In this document: piece after piece, positions 11,062 through 18,700 of the stretch
How positions within the stretch are numbered: the stretch's first letter is position 1
Layout of the letters: each line of letters begins with the position of its first letter
Virus record (IMG/VR): IMGVR_UViG_3300044675_003679
Location: 1 to 20,547 of that record
Reading direction: 5' to 3' (one strand)
Source of the DNA: a virus
DNA: 20,547 nt
Notes under the pieces: model-generated
Told to the model about the DNA's origin: nothing
The model's database searches: none
The model's input: only the letters and a program-made list of their open reading frames with translations
Position numbers and translations under genes: made by a program

Positions 11062-12413
11062 CGTTGGAAACTGCTCAATGTATCGTCAAGAGACATTCCA
11101 ACAGGGACATACCTTCTTGGGTCAAGATGTACGCTTTGCTCGCCTCTGAACATGGCAGGCGTTTGTCTTGCTGACATGGCTCCACGATAGTCACCCCTAG
11201 TGCCACCAGTATTGAATCTGTTGGCATCGTAAGCCCCCATCGACATAAAGTTAAGCATAGCATCAGACTGGGCTCCAGCCTGCGACAGCAACCAGTTGTT
11301 GCCAGCACTCTGGTAAGCCTCATGTCTTGCTGGAACGCTCATGCCAGAGTCAATAGCACCATATAATGCAAGTCCGCTCATGCCGTAACTGGCCCCAGTC
11401 CTTGCAACATTGGTTGCGTTTGTCGCAAGGGTTCTGAGTCCAGCGTATTTCTCTGGTGGTCCATAAATTGTTGTTGTTTGGTTTGAACCCATAACCTCTC
11501 CCTTTGTAGGATATGTATATTCTATTTTTCCAACTCTTCTTTCTTCCGCTGGGTTAGTACCAACAGCAAATGGTCTTGGTCTTGGTTGAGGCTCTGCTGA
11601 ATCTGGAAAAGGGTCTTCTACGCCTTTATGCATTAAATTACTTTTTCTTTTCAAATCCGTTTCATCCGCTCTTTCGATTGCAAGTCTTTCCCCTGTTAAT
11701 ATCGAATTCCTATCCATTATTCTGTTTGCTCTATCTATTGCAGGACCAAACCATCCGTCACGAAACATTATTTTTGCTGGTCTTGTTGGTGTTATGACTT
11801 GAGTGTCAACTTTTGTTGTATGTAATCTTAACTCTTCTGCTAGGTCTAAGGTGTCTCTAGGAGAGTTTGCAAGCGTATACCTAGTTAATCCACTTTCGTC
11901 TGGGTTTCTGTATTTTAAAACAGAAAGCAAAGCCCTGTTTTCAAGTGTTTCAGCCCCTGCTTTGTTTGCCAAATCCCAATATATTGGATTTTTTTGACCA
12001 GAGTAACGATATGTAGGACGGCCCATTTCGTCCATTCCAATTAATTCTTGAGTTCCATATTGTGATTTATATGGTGTTAAGAAATCAAGTCTTTTATTAT
12101 TTCTTTGAGCCATTATCCTATCCATATTCATGTTATCAACTCTTATTCCAGTATATGTTTCTGGCAAAGGGTCCATTCCAGAAATTTTATTAATTAAACC
12201 TTCAAAAGGAACACGACTTGGGTTTGTCATTCCTTGTGACCAGTAACTTCTGAACGAATCGCTAGTCATCAAATTGGCGGCACTATTTGCTTGGTCAACT
12301 CCAGTAAATACATTACGCTTATAGAAGGGAATGTTAGCCCATTTGTCAAGGTTTCTAGGTGTGATTCCAGAGCCTAAAACTCCGTAGTCGTATGTTGATT
12401 CTCTATCAGCCAT
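11058..12413 (-). CDS. Unknown 451-residue protein, possibly virion-associated
   Basis: Encodes 451 residues with no recognised domain, signal peptide or membrane segment. The N-terminal part begins MADRESTYDYGVLGSGITPR; the C-terminal part is Gly/Ala/Ser-rich (ARTGASYGMSGLALYGAIDS) and ends in a conserved-looking VHLDPRRYVPVGMSLDD. Placement between the holin and the lipoprotein, on the same transcript as the giant polyvalent protein, suggests a late gene, either structural or internal to the virion. The first ~300 codons (11500-12413) are clearly AT-rich, while the last ~150 match the GC-richer neighbours, as if two segments of different origin were joined. It overlaps the holin stop by 8 nt and the lipoprotein start by 4 nt. 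Confidence 0.75.
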   Translation of the reverse strand: MADRESTYDYGVLGSGITPRNLDKWANIPFYKRNVFTGVDQANSAANLMTSDSFRSYWSQGMTNPSRVPFEGLINKISGMDPLPETYTGIRVDNMNMDRIMAQRNNKRLDFLTPYKSQYGTQELIGMDEMGRPTYRYSGQKNPIYWDLANKAGAETLENRALLSVLKYRNPDESGLTRYTLANSPRDTLDLAEELRLHTTKVDTQVITPTRPAKIMFRDGWFGPAIDRANRIMDRNSILTGERLAIERADETDLKRKSNLMHKGVEDPFPDSAEPQPRPRPFAVGTNPAEERRVGKIEYTYPTKGEVMGSNQTTTIYGPPEKYAGLRTLATNATNVARTGASYGMSGLALYGAIDSGMSVPARHEAYQSAGNNWLLSQAGAQSDAMLNFMSMGAYDANRFNTGGTRGDYRGAMSARQTPAMFRGEQSVHLDPRRYVPVGMSLDDTLSSFQR

Positions 12414-12702
12414 TGGATTGTTTTCTCAGTTTAGATTTGATGAAGTTAAATAACTCTGGAGCAATGCTACCAGAGATACTGCAAAAGACGCTCTTGTATA
12501 AGGGGTCAATTTCTGCCTTGTGTATCGAGAAGTAGCAAAGCACACCCACTATAGCCCCAGCGATTATCATCCGAATCCACTTAGTCGTGTTGTACTTCTC
12601 GTCCGTCAAGATAAGTCTGGCTAACATTCCAGCCCCGCCAAGAATGGCGAATAGCCACCCAGTCTTCTTGAATTCCTCAAGTGCCTCCTGCATGTCGTTC
12701 AC
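12406..12702 (-). CDS. Phage holin (LydA-like, three membrane segments)
   Basis: Encodes 98 residues with three hydrophobic stretches: WLFAILGGAGMLARLIL (16-32), WIRMIIAGAIVGVLCYFSI (42-60) and a weaker SVFCSISGSIAPELFNFI (71-88), followed by a basic tail KSKLRKQ. Size, the GG-x-x-x-x-AR-x-I pattern in the first segment and the GS-x-AP-x-LF-x-F pattern in the third fit small phage holins, which open the inner membrane at lysis time. The likely start is the GTG at 12702, overlapping the stop of the giant gene by 4 nt (GTGA); an ATG at 12693 is an alternative. Translational coupling would tie holin dose to the large protein. Confidence 0.75.
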   Translation of the reverse strand: MNDMQEALEEFKKTGWLFAILGGAGMLARLILTDEKYNTTKWIRMIIAGAIVGVLCYFSIHKAEIDPLYKSVFCSISGSIAPELFNFIKSKLRKQSNG

Positions 12703-15700
12703 TTTTGTATTCCGTTTCTATGGATGTCTCTGATGAGGTCATCAATGATGGAGGTTTCGTCATCTCTGACCGAGACTGAAGTCTTCATCGGGTTGAACAG
12801 TCTGTACTTGCCGTTGAACTTCAGTATTTGGTAGCCAAGGGCGTTGGTGAATCTCATGGCTGTAGCCTTGGTGTTGTAGTCAAGACCTCTGATTTCAGCG
12901 TCCTCAAACATATTGAATGTTATCGCCCTGTCAATCAGAGCCAGAGGCATAGGCTCGCCTTCCGTACCATACTCTGGTAACATGCCAGCAATCTGGACAG
13001 TACGCTTAGGTCTGGTGACCTGTGCAACCGCAGGCTCGCTAGGCATCATAACCAGCAGAGGCTCCAAGGTTACTGGGTCAATCATTATGGGCGTGATGTT
13101 CTGGTCACGCATGGACAACAGCATCTGGATGAATGCGTTCTCCTTGATTTCCTTGATTCTAGCCAGTTCAGCAAAGGCTGGGTTCTCACTAGCCAAGATA
13201 GCCAGTCCGTTCTCAGCCCGCATGTTGCGTGACTTGAGGGCGATGGTTCTTTCCAGTTCTAGTCTGCGAATGACAATTTGAGCCTGCTGGATGGTGTTCA
13301 CATAGGCGATTGGCTTTCTGTTGTATGTGATTCCAGTAATCGGAGACACATAGTTGTTCTGCATAACCTCCAGTTTTCTGCCCTTCTTGACCACGGAGAA
13401 CCTGCCGTCCGCTGTGCTGGCATCCTCAGATGTACCTTTAAGCGTGAGGTTATCGTCAACATTAAGCGACTCGATGATGTACTTGGATAGCGTTGGGTCT
13501 TTGAGCATCTCGATGAAGCCCTTGCCAAGAGCCTTGGCTTGCTTTTCCATGTACTCCTTGTCCGTAACAACCTCGACTGGCGTAACCTGTTGTTTGGGAG
13601 CGACCACCTGTGGAGCGGCTGGCTCTGGCATGACAACCTCTGGAGCCTTGGTAGCCTGCGTAGAAGCAACAGGAGTCTTCTCTGGTATTGACGCTTTTGG
13701 CTTTCTGGTGGGCTGGGCTTTTGGCTTTGGAGGAAGTTGGCGGGTGGCTTCCGTGACCGCTGGAGGAACCGCAGAAGCCTCCACACGCTTAGGTGCAGGG
13801 GTAGGCTTGGACGGAGCCGCAACAGGAGCCTGTGGAGCCACAGGAGCGGCAGGAACAGCGGTTGCCGTTCTCTGGGCTGAAGCCAAGGCTGACGGACTCT
13901 TGCTCTGGTACTTTGTTTTGTCGAACTTCTTGTCAAGTTGCTGGAGAACAGAGGCAAGGTCTGGGTGGTACTGACCAGACATCGTTCTAGGTCCGCTTTG
14001 GAATGGACTTGGAACAAGAAGAGAAACCATCTGCTTGCCGTTATCCATCGCATAGTACTTGCCCATCTTCTGGTCGAATCCGACCTTGTAGATGCCGTAG
14101 TAGTCAGCAAGACCTCCAGCCTTAACCTGCGACTCGACAACACCCAAGTCATCCATAGCCTTATCCACAGGGATAGCCCTCTCAGCAGGCTTAACGACCT
14201 GCGTCTCTGCCGTGGCAGGATTGACCTTTGCTGGCGAGCCGAGTCTGTCGGCTTGAGTTTCACCTTGAGTCTGTTGTCTTCCACCAATGTACTTATCAAC
14301 TAATGTGATGGCATCATCTGGGAATGGAGCCGTGTTAACCTTTCTAAACACAGTCTGACCAGTATCCTTATCCAAGAACTGCTGGGTTATTGTCACACGC
14401 TTTCCAGCGGGGTTGAATATCTCTATCTCGTTCTCCTTGTTAACAACAAACTTGAATCCACGATAGTTAGCGACACCTTCCTTGATAAGTTGCTGGGCAA
14501 CCTTTGACTGCTCGATGCCGTTGACTGGAGCGGATGCCTCTTCCTTTGTTGTCTTAGGAATGACAGGCATCGGTACTGGTGATTCATACTCTCCAACAGA
14601 GCGGTCCCTTGGCTTCTTGGGAACGCCCTGCACATCGCCAACAGTTTCTGGCTCTCCAGCCCCAGCCTTCTTACGCTTAGGAGCCGCCTGCCACATGGGT
14701 TGACCATCCTTGATGGCATCCATCTGCGGGGTGCGGTCAAGGATAAGACCTCTTTGTGATGCTGACTTTTGTGGGTCACCAATAACAGTTTTTGGCAATC
14801 CAGTCTCAATATCTGATAACTTTATTGCTTGTAGTGATTCTGAAAGTTTACCCTGTCGTTTTTCAATAGCATAATTTAATGCCTTAGTTGCTTCTTCTGA
14901 AGACATTTCAGCACCTTGCATTAAATAATCTCTGAATCTTTCTAAATTTGGATATTCTGGAACCTCCAATATTTCCCTTGCCATTCCATCCAGTTTTTTC
15001 ATCGTTCCTTCTGCGTCTAAACCAGTTCTTTCTTGAATGGATAAATGTGCTTTATTTAAAGTATAAACCATTGACTGAACCTCTCCTAATGTTTTATCTT
15101 TAGAAGTGAGGCTCTTATTTTGTCTAAGTTTTCCACCAAACTTCTTGGTGTACCCTTCCATAACCTTTGGAAGAATCTTGCTGTAGAAATATCCAGACTC
15201 ACCACCAGTAAGTATCTTAGGCAGTTCTGGTGGGATAAGTATGATGCCCTCGTAATCACCATCTACCATCTCCTTAAGCAACTTCTTAAACATGAGTTTG
15301 GAGAAGTCCTCGGTGCGGAGGAATGGCATGAACTCCGTGAAAGCAAAATTATCCTGCATCTGCTGGTCTGTCATAAATGCCTTCATCATTCCAGAATCTT
15401 CAGTTCCAAATTTGTCTCTAAAATCATACAATGTATGACCCATTCTGACAGCCATTCTATCTTCAATGTACTTGTAGATTTCTTCCCTTGCTTCTCTTAA
15501 AGATTTTTCATCTTTAAATAAACTTGCGGCATCAGTTCGTCTTGCGATTTTACTATCGTCTTCCCCCAAAACCAAAGCGTCAATTTCAAGACTCGTATCT
15601 TTCATTGCTATACTGCCTTCTATTGACTCATCAAAGTTAGGAATGCCTAACCCTACTAGACCTTTACGCTCTTTAATTATGGCATCTCTTACCATCTCTC

Positions 15701-18700
15701 TTGTGATTGGTGTAAAATCTTTTTGCCTATGACTTAACGAATCTATTCCAAGACTTATGGATACATTGTTAAGAAGTCTGCTTATCTTTGACGAAAGCAG
15801 TCCATTAAACAATTCCATCTTGGCTTTATCTAGAATAAGCGGAGGAAGATTAGCACTTGTTGTATTTTGTTGTGGAACAAGAATGTTCATTGCATCCTCA
15901 TAATTCAACTTGGTAGCAATGCTTCTAGACAAATCCATCTCTGAAAGAATTGTCGTTCTTCCAATATTATCTATGCTCTTTTTAAGAGTTTCTATTACTC
16001 TTAACTTCTCTTCTTTGAATAGTTGGAATCTAGGATTTTTTACAAGTTCTCTCTGGTTAAGTACAACCCTATCTTCCTTTCTTGACAGTTTTCTTTTTTC
16101 ATCAAGAAGGTCCATCTTTTGAATTCTTAAATTGCTTTCTTCTTTAGGAGTAAGAGTAGCATTACTTAACTTATCATTAAGTACTGACACTTCTGATTCT
16201 ATTTGCTTGATTCTTTCAATGTCTTGTTGAGTAAGAATATTTCTTGTTACTTTGTCATTTCTTCCCTGCATCTTCTGAGCCGTGTCGGACTGAAGTTCCA
16301 TGACAAACAACATTTTCTTTTTGGTTGGGTCAACCAATGAAGATTCAGATTGTGGCGTTAAGTATGATTGAACAAGTTCAACAGTATCCATGAACATGCC
16401 CCTTGCTCCTTCTGGGGTTGTCTCAAAAGTAGCATGCTTTGCGAATTCTACTTGAGGCTGGTCTGTTCCGTAAAGTTTCTCTGAATTATTTTCTCCAAAA
16501 CCTCTAATAATAGAGTGTGGAAATAACGCTTGGTCATCAATTGTTGTTTTTCCAAATGACCTAATATTATAATCCCAAAAGTAGTCAGAAAGACCACTAT
16601 TTTTTAGAGGTTTTGCATGCTTTAAATAAAGTTGTTTAAGTCTTCCAATAATTTCATTATACAACTCTGGCTTTGCATGCATTAATCTGTCTACAACAAA
16701 CCCAAGCGATTCATATTTTGAAGCCGCTGGGATTGTGACATCATTGGCAAATGAAGTTGTTGACAATGTTCCACCGATAAAAATATCAAATATTTCTTGA
16801 GGTGACTTTGTTCTTAATCCTTCAAAATCTAAAGCATTATTACTTCCGTCAAAGAAATATTTTATGTTTCTTGTAAGTCTTTCTACAGCATCAACATCGT
16901 TGGGATTGTTTTCACCACGAAATTCTTTTGCATAATCTTTACCTTTTCCTCTTCCAGCATCTGGAGGAGGAGACGGAACTTCAGTCTCTCTGTCAAGATA
17001 GATGTCTGACACTCTGGCAAACGCCATGATGTTTTCATGGTCTGCAAAGTGTCCTCCTTCTCCGCCAGAATAATCTGTGCCTTGAGGGGCTCTAAGCAGA
17101 AGCACACGATAGTTAGTTGATGGGTGCAGTTCGTCATAGCCCTTGTTTGCTGGGGCATACGATTCATATCCTCCCTCGACTTGGCTTTGGACTTGAGGAT
17201 TGTTCGGGTCCATTCCCTGTAAGGAGTACCAAGCCGTATTAGTTTTGTCCTCTTGCAGTTCAAACTTATGGGTTCTGATGTACTCAAGCAGAGCCGCTTT
17301 ATCGACCTTGGCCTTGGTTGAAGGATTAAGTTTCTTCTGCTCCTCGACCCATCCAGCGATATCAAGGAACTCAAGTTCTGACTTGACGATTCCTGTGCCT
17401 CTTGTGGGGTCAAGCAAGCCCATCAGTTCGTTAAGGCTGGTCTTATCAGTAATCTTTTCCTCAACGAACTTCTCAACAGCCGAGTAGAATGTACGCTTGG
17501 CTTCTTGTTTGCCTTGGTTGGCATTGTCAGCCTGCTGGAGGAACGGCAGTTCCAGAGGAACATCGTTAACTAGTCCAAGACCTCTTGGGACTGGGCTTTC
17601 CATCGTGCTGTTGTCTATGACCGCAATGTTCTCATCCACATTGTCTGGGAAGATGACATATTGGTTATGCGTAAGCAGTTCGTTCTTTCCAGCCTCAGAA
17701 ACATCGTCAAGGATGTTCAAGGCTATCAGAGCGTCATGGTTGCCATCCTTGGCTTTTTTGATGTATTTATCAAGACCCTTAGTCCAGTACTGCTCCTTAA
17801 AGTCAACGACAAGAGGATTGCGTGACTTAATCAATGCACGAACAACGCCACCCTTTGGTCCAGCATTATTGGCAAAATACTTGGCAACAGCCATGTGGGA
17901 GGCAAACCAAGTTGCTCCAGCATGCGACAGTTTAGGATTCCAATTGACATCAAAGTCACCACGCATGACTCTGTTGCTTCTTGTTCCGTGGACAGCGGTA
18001 AGAACAACAGGCTGTCCTGTCTTGAACTGCGTGTTGTAAAGACCAAGAGACATTCCCTGCACGACAGCCTCTTCAGCGGACTGACGCATCACGACTGTGT
18101 GAGCAGGCATGTTCCCAAGGAAGTTATCCCTAATGGCGATTGAGTTAAAGATATCTCCGTCAAGGATAGCCTGTTCCCAGTTAGCCCGCAGATACTTACG
18201 CTGTTCAGCATCCTTAGCCCCATATGTTGAGGCGTGTTGCTGGAACATCGAGATGTTGTCTGGGCTGAACTCGCCTGTGTTCTCAGAAATGTGCTTGGCG
18301 TTCTTTCCGTCAAAGATGATGTACGACCACGCCTTGCCTTCAGCGGTATTCCAGTAGGCAATGGAATCGACACCCTTGGACCTAAGCCAGTTTTGCAACG
18401 GCAAAGACTGCTGGTAGGCTTCATTAGCAATACGCTTGAACGCTGGAGTAAGCATCTCGCTACCCATGCCAGTAGAAATCAAGTCCATCTGGGCGGCGGC
18501 ATACTGGTTAGGCTTGTTAGCGTTTATCTGCTTCTGTTTGTCGATAAACTCTCTAAGGAACTTAATGTCCGCATCCGTGACATCGCCAATATCCTGTTTG
18601 ATTCTGGCTCTGCTGGACGCACCTTCATAGTTGTTTTGGTGAACGGCTTCACGCTGGTCTGGCAACAAGGATGCCAAGATTGACTCAGCAACGCTTTGTG

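Noticed and set aside
13298-14299. A 333-codon leftward frame inside the giant gene.
   Set aside because: It is an Arg/Leu/Ser-rich shadow of the Pro/Ala-rich linker region in another frame; GC-rich repetitive codons keep the frame open by chance.
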